Source: Myrica gale (lineage: Eukaryota > Streptophyta > Magnoliopsida > Fagales > Myricaceae). Taken from it: DNA of 64,000 nt. Under the pieces are notes generated by a model, which was not told the origin of the DNA, ran no database searches, and saw nothing but the letters and a program-made list of their open reading frames with translations. Each line of letters starts with the position of its first letter. Position 1 is the stretch's first letter. Location: positions 13,627,001-13,691,000 of the forward strand of contig OZ005621.1 in the NCBI GenBank assembly GCA_963930655.1. Reading direction: 5' to 3'. Positions 1 to 10,699 of the stretch are shown piece after piece. The position numbers were made by a program, and so were the translations under genes.

Positions 1-1027
1 GGAGTTATGGCTTATCGCGGGCTGTTAGATAACCGCTCGTGACATGTAAGCGGTTTCTCCTTTTGGATAGAATGCGATGTAGGCTTGGTCATACCCATTG
101 GACCACACAGAGGTTCGGGTCCGGATGTGATTCAGTATTGGTAGCATCAGAGTCTCCCCATTCTCGAGGGGATTCGTTTAGGAATCGAGTTGAAAATATT
201 TGTCATGCTTTGGATGCCGAGGTACGAGGATAAGGTAGCTAATGCGTAACAAAATTGAATCTTTATTAATGATTACATCTCGGTCCACGAAGAAATTACC
301 CATTCAATTACATCTCCAGCGGAACGTAAATACATATCACAATATCGAAATTCTTTGTTCGTATAGCAAGTGTTGCAAAAATACTGACGACAGGTGATCC
401 ACCATTCTGGGAATGATGTTGGGATTTCAGCATGTATCACAATACTTATTGAATGTAAGAAGATTTCTTCTTTCAGACTCTCCAATTTATTTTTCAATAT
501 ATACTGGTGTTCATCAGCACGACCCCATCTGGTCATTACCCAGTCTTGGATAGCCCTTCATACGACCTCCATTTGTTCCGCTCATAATCCCTGTCGAAGC
601 TCTGAAATTATACCTACAGTAGTTTGCATCGCATTTCCTAGTAATCCTTCAAATTTAGCACGTAGGTGTATTGGCGTAGCCATGGTAGTTCTTGAAGGGG
701 CTTATCTTAGGGAAGGGAGCCGCTTTCAAGTTCATAAAGAAAGGGGAGAAAAGGAAATCTACAAAAAAACTTGTTGAAACATTGGGAACCCGTGGCATCC
801 ATCTCCCCCTATGGAAGACGAAACTTTGTAATAATTAATTCTTTAGCTTTTCTTTTGGTTCCGACTTTATCTTTGGACATGATTTGCGGCTCATGTTTGG
901 ATTTTGTTGTTTGTTATACATTTCCCATAAGCTTCGTTTTACTTTCTTGTTGCATCTATTGGTCGTTCGGCAACTCACTTCTATCCTTGCTTTCAGGCTA
1001 AACTCGGCACACGTTTAGTGTTTATTC
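1..1027. other. Unassigned repeat-like region
   Basis: I recognise no gene here. Several short open frames exist on both strands, the longest spanning 394-777 (+) and 273-536 (-), but none carries a motif I can name. On the minus strand this region lies downstream of a Tat-type integrase tail and its tandem repeat, so it may be the 3' part of that element or older repeat debris. Confidence 0.3.
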
Positions 1028-1450
1028 TTGGAGAGACTAGGAGCCTTAGTTCTCATGTCTCTGGATGCAACTGGGATCCGGGGTTCTCTGAGATCTTTTT
1101 ACAATTGGAGGGACTGGGAACTTTAGTTCCAAGTCCGGGGATACGACTGAGAACCGAGGTTCTCTGAGGTCATCTTACTTGGAGGGATTGGGAACCTTGG
1201 TTCTCCCAAGTCCGTGGATGTAACTGGGAACCAGGGTTCGCCGAAGTAGTCTTACTTGGAGGGATTAGTAACAATTGTTCTCCCATGTCCGTGGATGCGA
1301 CTGGAAACTGAGGTTCTCCGTGATCTTCTTACTCTTGGAAGGAGTGGGAACCTTGGTTCTCCCAAGTCCGTGGATGCGACTGGGAACCGGGGTTTTCTGA
1401 AATCATCTTACTCTTGAATGGACTGGGAATCTTGGTTCTCAGTCGCTGGT
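1028..1450 (-). repeat. Tandem repeat of about 74-79 bp, roughly 5.5 degenerate copies
   Basis: Successive units begin with TTGGAGGGA(C/T)TGGGAAC and carry TTGGTTCTCCCAAGTCCGTG, GGATGCGACTGGGAACCG and a GGTTCTC(T/C) segment before TCTTACT. Unit starts fall near 1028, 1105, 1179, 1256, 1335 and 1414. The array sits directly downstream, on the minus strand, of a Tat-lineage integrase C-terminus. That is where Tat elements are known to carry a variable 3' untranslated region with tandem repeats. The copies differ by many substitutions, so the array is not recent. Confidence 0.75.
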
Positions 1451-1610
1451 CTTTGGATCCCACAATGCGATATGGACCTTCCCAATTTTGATGGAGTTTG
1501 CCTTGTCGTGGGTCTTTGGTTCCCGGTAACATCTTTTTGAGGACTAAATCCCCGTTAAGGAAATGGCGGGGTCTCACCATGACATTGTAGAATTTGTGAT
1601 TTTGATGTGA
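1440..1610 (-). pseudogene. Ty3/gypsy (Tat-like) integrase C-terminal fragment
   Basis: The minus-strand frame reads through HKFYNVMVRPRHF, then GDLVLKKMLPGTKDP and GKLHQNWEGPYRI. The GDLVLrk and NWEGPYrI blocks are hallmarks of the integrase C-terminal domain of Ty3/gypsy elements, especially the Tat/Ogre group. Only this tail remains. A stop lies upstream in the same frame near 1615, and no reverse transcriptase or integrase core is adjacent. The tail runs out of recognisable sequence near 1440, where the tandem repeat begins. The fragment is certainly retroelement-derived; lineage assignment to Tat is likely but made from the motif only. Confidence 0.7.
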
Positions 1611-1619
1611 ACCCCGTTA

Positions 1620-2130
1620 TCCCGTAACGAGACCCAACAACTATATGGAACCCAAGATCGTTTCTAGAATGGATTCGAAGGGAACCTCGACCCCTTGCTT
1701 AGGAAAGCAAGAACCTCGGTATGGTGATGACGCCACAAATGGGGATGGAAGTCCGTTTGATAAGTCGAGTTGAACGCCACGGGAAATTCCGATAAGTTCG
1801 AGAAGTTTTTCAAAGAACCAAAGAGAATAAACCTCACAATTTCATTAATCAATGTGTATTCTTTTCCAATGCAAGAGCTCCTATTTAAAGGGCTGAAAAT
1901 AACAAGGAAATAAATCTTACATAGAAAACCTAATAAAATTCGAAATTAGCTAAATAAAGAAAACTTTACTAGCCTAAAACACACCAGACACTTAAGGAAG
2001 TAAATTTCCTTATTTCCTAAACAAAAAATAAGACCAAGGAAATAAAATTCCTTATTAAAGCAAAGACCAAAGCTGGACGTAAAAGCCACTTGGGAGAACC
2101 AACTGGTGCCAAAAAGATGTCACACGCCTA
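1620..2130 (-). repeat. Probable LTR of a minus-strand Ty3/gypsy remnant
   Basis: Read on the minus strand, this stretch starts near TGACATCTTTTTGGCACC, contains a TATA-like CTTTAAATAGG and ends shortly before the integrase fragment at 1610. It follows the C-terminal tail of a gag-pol frame (2180-2440), as a 3' LTR would. Boundaries are approximate because no partner LTR or target duplication is visible in the window. Confidence 0.45.
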
Positions 2131-2179
2131 ACACAAAAAAACACACACACGAAATTTAAATGCTGAACAAAATAAATAA

Positions 2180-2440
2180 TCAAAAGATTTCAAAAGGAAA
2201 GGATTTTGCCATTAGAATTTCCATGCAATCTGATTCTTCTAGAATAGTCCCAAAATTATCTCTTGACCGGATCCTTCTAGAAAGTGGATCATCTTTGATG
2301 GGCTTCCACGAATGGGCTTGGGCCCATATCTCATGAATGATTTCATCGAGTACGTCCTTGAACTTCTTGTCTCGTTCTCTCGTAACCGGCTCTACGGGAA
2401 CTTGAACTAGCACATTTGAAGCCTTACTCGGATTCTCATC
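2180..2440 (-). pseudogene. C-terminal tail of a Ty3/gypsy polyprotein
   Basis: The minus-strand frame contains PVEPVTRERDKKFKDVLDE followed by IIHEIWAQAHSWKPI. This matches the conserved tail (P-x-G-P-[VM]-T-R-A-R-A-K-K-F-K...) found after the integrase in many plant gypsy polyproteins. It is cut off upstream at about 2440 by unrelated LTR-like sequence and is followed by a probable 3' LTR. No catalytic domain remains. Confidence 0.6.
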
Positions 2441-3590
2441 AACCTTGATGGCATAGTTTACCCTTCAACCTTAGGTTATGACAGAGTTCTATGCATGTAA
2501 AAGATTTCAAACTAAATTTCAGGTCATTTCGATAAGTATTGAATTAGTTATGAATTTGTAAAGGTCCAGACGTCAAGCTGCCAGCAGCCTTGCACGCCCA
2601 GAACTCTTGCTCAGTTCAAATACCTTTTCAGTGATCAGTTTAAGTCTAAATGTTATGAATCTGGTCTTGAAATTTAAGTTTGTCAAAGAAGAACATTTTG
2701 AGGTAAATTTCATGTAATTTAAAGCCATGGTTTTGAAGTTATGAATTTTGAAGCTGGAGACGTTGGGGCTGTCCGCTTGGACATCCTCAGCAGCTTACAT
2801 TTTCGGGTAAATCTTTCGAGTGGCAAATAAGTTCCAAATTACTTGGAATTTTTATAAGTGTCTCGACAGTACCTAGAATGAGTTTTCCGTGAGGTTTAAT
2901 AGAGGGAAAAAGAGAAAACAAATGGTCTTTACTCCATACAAGGATAGGTTGTAAATTGTGAAGCAAGGAAAGTAGAAGTAGGTTGATGATTTGCAAGCTA
3001 AACCATAAGTATTGTTGCTGACCTTCAAGATAGGTCTTGAAAATCAATGTTCTTAATGGAAAAACTTAGAGATAAAAGAACATGAAATTAGGTCAAGTCC
3101 TATTGGTCTCGGCAGCAACTATATAGCATATCGTTGAGGTTTAAGTGATGGAATTGATGGTCATTAGTCGATGCAAAGTAAGATTTAAAAGTGTGAAACA
3201 AGGAGAATATAGTTCGATATGATATAGGTTGCTGATTTGGTATGGAATCGTTGATAAGGTTGAATCACTACGGATCCGATCTTGGATATTAAGGATATGA
3301 AAGACGATGTTGTAAGATCAACTTGAAATACCCTAGAGGTTCACTTAGTTTGGAGTTGTTTGATGTGTATGATTGTTGTTGTTTTCAAATTTGCTTTTAT
3401 GAAAGCTAAAAATGTCTAAAATAAATTTCATGTACGATTTCATGTATGATTTCAAGTAAAGTAACCCCATGTTTAAAGATACGGATTTTGAAACCGAGTA
3501 CGTATATGAATACTTTTCTTTGAATGTTTATTCGTAAGCGTTAAGTAACGAAAGTAACTCGCTTGTAGGCGAAGACACATTCTAAGCTCG
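2441..3590 (+). repeat. Decayed fragment of a Tekay-family LTR
   Basis: Three blocks align by eye with the solo LTR at 20185-25548. 2441-2560 matches 24020-24140 (GGCATAGTTT... near the start). 3180-3260 matches about 23400-23470 (GATATAGGTTGCTGATT). 3270-3590 matches about 24130-24400 and ends in the shared CGCTTGTAGGCGA. Order and spacing have changed, so this is an old, rearranged copy without visible ends. Confidence 0.55.
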
Positions 3591-4020
3591 ATTAGCTTAT
3601 GCAATTAAAGTACTGTGACAACAATGTCTTATAGTATAATATATATAATGTATTGTGACAACAATGTTATATAAGTGAAATAAACACTCGTATGTCATTA
3701 ACATAATCTAATAATTGTTAACCCATGTTATTCGAATTTATCTAAGTTCGTTCTTTCCATCAAGGAAAGACGTAAAAAAAATAGTAAGAAAACAGAAAGA
3801 GTGAATAAACCTTCTATACATAAGCACAACCTAAAAAAATTACTTGGTTAATTCAATACCAATGTCATCATTATTGTATAGTTTAGAAAACATCTACTAT
3901 CATACTTATAATGAGCATATATATTTTGAATAATTAGTAATATAATAATATTTAGCTAGGACATATTAGTTAATTTTAAACACAAATATTTTGTGAGATT
4001 AGCTTATGCAATTAAAGTAC
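3590..4020. repeat. 24-bp perfect direct repeats flanking AT-rich sequence
   Basis: The word that begins GATTAGCTTATGC and ends AATTAAAGTAC occurs at 3590-3613 and again, unchanged, at 3997-4020. The 383 bp between them are AT-rich and hold a second short repeat (TGTGACAACAATGT, at 3614-3627 and 3656-3669). I see no transposon termini at the repeat edges. Confidence 0.7.
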
Positions 4021-4408
4021 ATAACTTAATATATAGTATTAGGGGCTATGATTTAGTCATTAGTTATATAGGTACATACATATAAAATACTTTAGTTAAT
4101 TAGCACATATCATGATTATTGGTTTGTAAGGATAGGCCTAATGATTGTTTTCTTCTTGTAGTGACATGATCTACTGCTCCCTACAGCTTCTTCTATCTTC
4201 ACTTCCAAAATTGTAGCAAAAACGAGTCTCATTTTATATGTTTATATGTGGCAGTAACCAAAAAAAATTTATATTTTGATATAAACATTTGTTGACAACT
4301 ATACAACGAAGAAAAAAAAGGAATAAGGCCAAATTTTCATTTAGCGCCAAACGTTTTCACTCTCGTCAAAACCCCTCTTTTATTTTGTTGATTCTCAATC
4401 TCTTCTCG
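4021..4408. other. AT-rich non-coding sequence downstream of the Dof frame
   Basis: No coding sequence is recognisable. On the minus strand it would form the 3' region of the Dof-like reading frame, and it continues the Dof coding sense in a degraded way just after its stop (serine and basic codons). The plus-strand open frame across 4289-4477 is an artefact of the Dof gene's complement. Confidence 0.4.
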
Positions 4409-4666
4409 TCAAGAAGAAGAAGAATGCTTTGTGTTGGATGGCCGCTTCGCATTCTTGCAGGTTCCACCACCAACTAGGATGTTTCTCAGAGCACCGCCTT
4501 TGGTCCAGTACCTCCGACAGTTCTTGCAAAAGTGACATGGCTGTGAAAGGTTGTAGTTGTTGTAGTAGCAGAACTTGGTGTCTGTGGAGTCACAGTGTGG
4601 GCATTTGAGTTGCTTTTGCTCCGGGAAGTGGGGTTTGATAGGTTGAAACGTTGATGGGTCTTGCAT
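4409..4666 (-). CDS. Dof zinc-finger transcription factor, truncated
   Basis: This 85-codon frame encodes a nearly complete Dof domain, the plant-specific single C2-C2 zinc finger that binds AAAG sites in promoters. The four zinc ligands are C22, C25, C47 and C50 with the family's exact CX2CX21CX2C spacing, followed by [12 protein letters not shown] and GGG. The start MQDPSTFQP resembles a Dof subgroup that begins with MQDP. Typical Dof proteins have about 200-400 residues. Here the frame stops (TGA) right after a short serine stretch, removing the transcriptional regulatory tail. The usually conserved R after QP is C44, and the GGG-x-R-K segment reads GGGTCK. A hAT element sits 222 bp upstream. 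It may be a pseudogene or a truncated DNA-binding-only protein. Confidence 0.75.
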   Translation of the reverse strand: MQDPSTFQPIKPHFPEQKQLKCPHCDSTDTKFCYYNNYNLSQPCHFCKNCRRYWTKGGALRNILVGGGTCKNAKRPSNTKHSSSS

Positions 4667-4888
4667 TCTCGATTGGAGGCCAGACGGATCAGAACTTCCA
4701 AGTATGTTTCGATTTGGGATATGAGTTTGAAAAAGGAATAGAAATAGACTGAGATTATACCATGTGTAAGTTATTGCTCAAATTTTTCATCTTTCTTCTT
4801 TTTGTATTTTTCGTGTTGCTGGCAATACATGGTTTTGTGTACGATTTTCATTAAACATTTTCCAATTGAGAGAGTTTGTGACTTCTGG

Positions 4889-7272
4889 CAGAGGCGGATG
4901 CAAGGGGCGGTCCTGGGTAGCTTGGACTGGCCAAAAATTTTTTTTACCTGTATTGTTTTTTAATATAAGTTGGTCTGGGCCTGTGGGAGCCTGATCCGCA
5001 TAGGCCCAGACCAACCCTAGTGTTAGCCTTTTAGCGCCTGGGCCTTTGGGAGCCCGACACCCATTGGCCCAGGCCATCCAAACTTTCCCTTCAGGGCCTG
5101 GGCCTGTTAGGCCCAGACTCTTTATTTTTAACCGGCAGAGGGTGAAACCTGCCTTAAAAAAAAAATTAAAAAATTAAAACGTGTTTACTCTCTCTCGACC
5201 CCTCTCTGTCTCTCAACCTGGTTTCTCTCTCTCTCGCCCACCACCGCACCACACCACCGTGCCCACTGCGCCGACGCCGTTTTCCACCGCCCACCCCCAC
5301 TGCGCCGCACTGCACGACTGCCAGTCTGCCTACTGGCGGCCTCACCCTCGCCTACTTTGTCATCTCCAGCCTCCACCTTCTTTGCGCCCTCGATTGCGTA
5401 TTTCTCTCTCATTCTTCCATTGTGCTTCTGGGGTGAATTGGAGAGGGTTTAGTGTGGTCTCTGCACTCAATAGCGTTTAGATTCTTTTTCTTCTAAGCTA
5501 GCGTTTAGAGATTATAATTTGACAAGGACTTTGATATATAATTGAACCTTTTAATTTTGGAAAGTAGGATTCTTGTAGCTGCTTAAGAATTTTTGAGATA
5601 TTTGGTTGTTTTGAACCATGGTTTTAAATGTCCGAGTTTGATCCGAGATTGTGAATTTTAATTATTTCGGACAGAAAGTGGAGAATCTGCTTTAGATTTT
5701 TGGGAATCATAAAACTCTTCTTCCTAGTTTTCCCTTTTCTATTTTGTGTTTTGCATACAGAATCTTCAGATTACTTTAAAAAAATGGCCATCTAGTTGAG
5801 ACAGATAAGGTAAAAGTGTGTACAAGTTTGCTTTGATTTTTGCTATAGGTGGCCCAGAATTGAAAATATTGTTTATGTTAACTGTCAGTCCATATGAGTT
5901 CCTATTTGAGTTTGTTATGATTTTATAAACCATTTTGGAGAAGATTGTGCTTTGGGAAAATAATTTTCTGCACCCGGGTTTTCCTTTTGAAAAAAGAGAT
6001 CTTAGCCTACTGGTTGGATATTATAAATTCATGTCTACTTGAAAAGAACGATGTGATGCGCATTTGTCCAAGTTGTTAGAGCCTTTGATAGTTTAGCTAC
6101 TTCAGATCAATGGAATGAGAGTGGGGGAAAGTGAAGTATTTGACTCCGCACAACAATATGCAGAAATCATATTGTTTAGGAGGCTGGCATTTGGTAGTCA
6201 AAATTACAGTACAGATTTTTTCAGCCAGACTAGCTTGGATAGTTGAAAGGAAATGGTAAATATTGGGAGTTTGGATAAAATTGAACCCGGAGCCCTTGTT
6301 GAAGTTGATTTATTCTCGGAGTTCGGCTCAGGTGAGATGTAGATATTACCTGTAAATCAAATAGACTGCATCAGCTGTAGAGAAGGAAACGTGAAGCCTT
6401 TATTCTTGTAACTAGGTCCTGTTTCAGCTCCACATATGCATTTGGTACTTCTGTACTTCAATTTTTGCTAGTGTAATCGGCAGGTGAAATTTTTTGTTTC
6501 CTCCAATATATACTTCGGAGGGTTTGTTCTTTTTCCAACAGAGTAATGTTTCTTGTCTATTTATGAGCATTCACTATTCTTTATGGTAATGTTGGATTCT
6601 CTGCTTTTCTAAGGTTTCTAATCACAACGGCAATCATTTGGCAAGCACATACTGTGCCCTAGCCATTCTAAAGATTGTTGGCTAGCCATTTTCAAGATTT
6701 TACACTTGAAAATTGCTGGACCTCCGACCCCTAGTATGTCTCTCTAATCTCTATCCAAGATTCTCTCTAAAAATGCTTTAGGGTTTGAAATTTTGTGAGT
6801 TGTGAAATTGTTGGAGGATGAGATTGAATTGGTTTTGATATTTATGGTTTGTGAAATTGTTGGAGGATGGTTTGTGAAACTGTTTATTTGAAGTGGTTTG
6901 TGAAATTGTTTTCATATTTGAATAATTTGATTGTAATATCAATTAAATGCAATGTAATTAGATTATCGCATTCGTTTAATAACGGTTTTGAGTTGAGATC
7001 CAATTGATTGATTGATTGTTTTCACTTTGTTTTATTTTGTTTAGATAATGGATAAATATGTGGTAAGATGCAAAAACGTAGGATGCAATTGTCATCTCTC
7101 AGTCATACTACATAGTACGGTACGTGTATTATATTATTTTTAATGCTTTTAGTCTTTAATTTTCGATATTGTAACTTTAAGAAAATTGTTTGCATTACGA
7201 AGAAAAAAAAATTCTTGTCATTTTGCATGTAAAGTTCGACCCCCATGAAAATTGATCCTGGATCCGCCACTG
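4889..7272. mobile_element. Non-autonomous hAT transposon
   Basis: The left end CAGAGGCGGATGCAAGG and the inverted right end CAGTGGCGGATCCAGGA match at most positions. They are flanked by 8-bp direct repeats ACTTCTGG (4881-4888) and ACTTCTAG (7273-7280), with one mismatch. CAG-type ends plus an 8-bp target duplication are diagnostic of the hAT superfamily. No transposase motif is visible inside. The interior has a GC-rich segment with repeated GGGCCTG/GGGAGCC words (about 4975-5125), a CT-rich leader-like stretch (5190-5400) and otherwise AT-rich DNA. It inserted in the sequence upstream of the Dof frame. Confidence 0.8.
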
Positions 7273-7280
7273 ACTTCTAG

Positions 7281-8012
7281 TGTTGGTACTTTTGTACTAT
7301 GAATTCGATGCACATCGCAGATGTTCATGCATCTTTCTTGTCTCAAGATTTAGGATTATTTCCTCCCCCTAATTTAAAGTTTATTGTTATTTCTTTATGG
7401 TTTGCTTTCTCTGGCGCCAAAGGTAAAGATTTCGGGAGCCTTTTTAGACTGCCCTTTACTATTCTAGGACCTGAATTTTAATCCAGGGAACTCTTAGACT
7501 GGATGCAGGGACGAAAAGGATGGAGTTGACTTTATAGAAGATTTCGGGATCCTTTTTAGACTGGCTATTAATGTATATGACTAAATATGTTTATTGATTT
7601 TGTTTTGTGATATCGGAAGCCTGATTCTAGCCTACAAAGATTGGTCATTGTAGTAGACGACCTTGTATGTGATTTCTTCTTGTAGGGTCAACACTTATTG
7701 TTGTACTTTGTATTTAAAGCATGCACGGTTTCTCCATAATCTGTTTTGAACTTGATAAAATTCTTAATCTGTATGTGGCATGCTTGTAGGGAATCCTACA
7801 ATCTCAAGGAAGGGTTTTGAAGAAGATGAGATTTATGCCATCATCTTTGTCATCTAATTCTCATAGACTGCTGACTGCTCTTGTTGACTCACGGCATAAA
7901 AAGGTTTATAAAGTCAAGAACTGCATCCCAGACATTGTGGCTTGAATATCTTGGTGCCAATTTGATAACATATTTACTAATTTAACATCTCCAATGATCT
8001 AATTGAGTTGTG
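7281..8012. other. Intergenic or intronic sequence upstream of the ADH remnant
   Basis: Nothing coding is recognisable. The stretch joins the hAT target site to the first ADH-like exon and could include remains of ADH introns. I found no sequence matching the N-terminal catalytic half of ADH here. Confidence 0.35.
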
Positions 8013-8877
8013 GCTTGAAGGCCTTGGTACCACTTTGAATGTTGCAAAACCCAAGAAGGGTCAATCTGTAGCAGTCTTCGGAATGGGTGCTGTTGGCCTT
8101 GCTGTAAGTTCTTGATCTAGTTTTTACATTCTATTGCTCTGGGAACTGCGAAAAGATTTTCAAAGTTGTTTTTAAATCTCTTCCTTTTCTTCTGTTTAGC
8201 CTGCTGAAGGGGCAAGGATGGAGGCTTCGAGAATCATTGGTGTTGATCTGAACACCAGTTGTTTTGAAGAAGGTTAGTAAGTTATTTGCACGCATGCATA
8301 ATCTTTTCCTGATCTTATTAAGTGGCTCCCTTATGTGATTGTGATATCTTATATTCCTACTCTCTTTGACAGCCAATAAGTTTGAAGTCACTGAATTTGT
8401 GAATCCAAAGGACCATGAGAAGCCTGTTCAAGAGGTTAGTTCGAACAGCAGGATTCTAGCTGCTTTGTAATCAACAAGTTGGAACGGCAAGCATGTTTAT
8501 AATCTATTAGGTTCCATTTTGACGGTTGGATTTGATGCATAGGTGATTGCTGAGATGACTGATGGAGGGGTGGATCGGGCTGTTGAATGTAATGGAAGCA
8601 TCTAGGGCATGATCTCAGCATTGAAGTGTGTTTATGATGTAATCACTAAACAAATTTCATAGCTTGTTCTCTTATTAGGGATTAGAGAAATGGGATTAAC
8701 TATCCCATATGGTTTTGTTTGAAATTAAAATTTTGCTTCTTGTCAGGGTTGGGATGTTCCAGTGCTTGTTGGAGTACCAAATAAAGATGATTTATTCAAG
8801 ACTCGTCCTATGAATCTATTGAATGAAAAGACCCTCAAGGGTACCTTCTTTGGCAACTACAAGCCCCGTTCTGATAT
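8013..8877 (+). pseudogene. Class-P alcohol dehydrogenase pseudogene (NAD-binding half)
   Basis: Five exon-like blocks retain plant ADH sequence and its intron positions. About 8013-8103 encodes [20 protein letters not shown], then GMGAVGLA (the nucleotide-binding glycine motif). 8200-8272 encodes EGARMEASRIIGVDLN. 8373-8434 encodes KFEVTEFVNPKDHEKPVQE. 8543-8638 encodes VIAEMTDGGVDRAVE. 8747-8877 encodes [19 protein letters not shown] and [16 protein letters not shown] and AG borders are visible. The fourth block has an in-frame TAG at 8603-8605. The catalytic N-terminal half and the last exons are missing, and the sequence breaks off near 8878 where CACTA-derived DNA starts. Because introns are present, it came from genomic duplication, not retrocopying. 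Intact ADH reduces acetaldehyde to ethanol during oxygen shortage; this copy cannot. Confidence 0.85.
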
Positions 8878-8884
8878 TTGTTTT

Positions 8885-9823
8885 CAATTACAGGAATTCA
8901 AGAGGATGTTGATGTATAAAAGGAGGAAGATTTTAATTTGTCCTTGCTTATTGTGTTGTATTTGAATGTTTTAATTGGTCATTGCTTATTGTTATTTTAT
9001 ATTAGAAACTTGTTAATTTTTAGATTACTTGTAGAGATTCTTGTTTGTTGTAAAAAATTATTAATCAATGATGAAGAATATTTTTCTTTTATTATCCTTG
9101 TTCTTTAAGTTTTTACATCCAAAAAATTAGTGGTGTTTTAAAAATGCAGCCACATACAAAAAAATAAAATAATAATAAAAATTGAGTTGACCTATAGCAG
9201 TGTTTTTAAAAACGCTGCTAAAACCTATAGCAGCACTTTTGACCTATAGCAGCGGTCGCAAACGCTGCTAAAAAACAGTTGCTAATAGCATGGACAATGC
9301 TAGCACTTCTAAAAAGCCACAAAAAGCGTTGTTGTGAATCAGGACAAACGCTAGTGATTTTAGAAACGCTGCTATAAGCGAGGAAACATCAGCGCTTTTT
9401 TAAAACACCGATAAAAAACCGTTGTTGAAAATCAGAAGAAATGTCAGCATTTTTCCAAACGCTGTTATAAGCGGGAAAACGCCAGCGCTTTTTTAAAACG
9501 CCGCTAAAAAATAGTTGTTGAAAATCAGAAGAAACGCTAGCGTTTTTATAATCGATGATATAAGCGGGGAAACGCCAGTACTTTTTTATAACGCCGCTAA
9601 AAAACCGATGTCGTAAGCTTGGGAATTACCAGCGGTTTGAAAATGCCACTAAGAAACCGTTGTTAAAAGGTAGGGAATCACCATCGTTTATGAAAAGCGT
9701 CGTTAAAGACATTCCCGACGGAGAAAAGACAGAGGTTAGAGAACGCCGGTAAAAGTTTAGCAGCTTTTTTTGGCTTTTGCCAACGGTTTTGTGACCGTTG
9801 TTGTAACCCATTTTTTTGTAGTG
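8885..9823. mobile_element. Truncated CACTA element, right end
   Basis: The right edge ends in TTTTTTTGTAGTG at 9823, the inverse of a CACTACAAAAAAA terminus, followed by ATT. About 9190-9790 contains many subterminal words of the form AACGCTGCTA / TAGCAGCG in both orientations. A left CACTA end is not visible, so the element is broken. Its left edge abuts the ADH pseudogene, near 8878-8890. No coding motif remains. Confidence 0.65.
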
Positions 9824-10555
9824 ATTATTTGTATATTGCAATGCTTTTCTCAAATTTATTATTATTATTATTATTATTATACGCGTAACTCTCTTATGGG
9901 CATGTAGTGATTGATGTGGCTCCAAATTAAATTTAGTTTTGAATTTTTATCTCTTTATGTTAATTTATTATTTTCTGATTTTGTTGAAGTACTTCTTTAT
10001 TAAGATAAAGAAACTGGATATAGACTAATTCGTTACAAGCAAGTTGATCACTTTAGAGCTATTTTGTCGAAATTAAAAGCTACCATGAGTCATTTATTAT
10101 AAGTGAAATCACAAGTACCCATAGTACAATTAAGCCTAAAATAATTAATGATAAATGCTGGTAGAAAGTGTATTCAGCCCATAATATATGATAGTGACTC
10201 CAAATTAAACTTGCCGTGGCTAGAAACAAACTAAAGGCCCCAAAGTCAAAAGAGAAAGTCATAATGCTCCCAATGTTTATACATTACACTATATGAACTC
10301 ATAGCTACACAGCACCACTCAAATAATCAAAGAGAAATATTAAATATTACATGTTCCCCTCTCTTCGACAACAAATCATGCTTCCGACTCCCTACAGACA
10401 AAAATCCTGCAAAACCAACTCGCTCATTCACACGAAAGCATCAAGCAGAAAGCATATCTAACCTGAGGGGAAAAAATGAAAAAAAAAAAAATAAATATAT
10501 GAGCAAAAATTTCAGTCTGAACCTCTTAAACATATCACCTCCGAAGAGCCAAATT
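9824..10555. other. AT-rich intergenic DNA with an ATT microsatellite
   Basis: A TTA/ATT trinucleotide run lies at 9856-9880. Otherwise I see only AT-rich non-coding sequence. The minus-strand open frame at 10080-10262 has no recognisable motif. The segment forms the left flank of CACTA1 and ends in its ATT target duplication (10553-10555). Confidence 0.5.
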
Positions 10556-10569
10556 CACTATAAAAAAAA

Positions 10570-10607
10570 TTGACTTTTAGTGACAAAATTTTGTCACTAA
10601 AAGTCAA
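10570..10607. repeat. 38-bp perfect palindrome just inside the CACTA1 left terminus
   Basis: The half-site TTGACTTTTAGTGACAAAA is followed immediately by its exact inverse complement, centred between 10588 and 10589. It starts 14 bp from the transposon end and could extrude as a cruciform or fold as RNA hairpin. The right end has related GTGAC/GTCAC words but not this perfect form. Confidence 0.9.
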
Positions 10608-10699
10608 AATTTCGTCACGAGCAGTGAAAGAGCGTAACAAAATGTATTTCGTGACAAAACCCGAATTTCGTCACTAAAAATTTTTAGTGACGGAAAATT

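Noticed and set aside
273-536. Minus-strand 87-codon frame near the left edge
   Set aside because: No motif recognised and it lies in repeat-like DNA; kept only as part of the unassigned region.
5181-5480. 99-codon frame inside the hAT element
   Set aside because: Driven by CT- and CCA-rich low-complexity DNA; no transposase motif and no support for translation.
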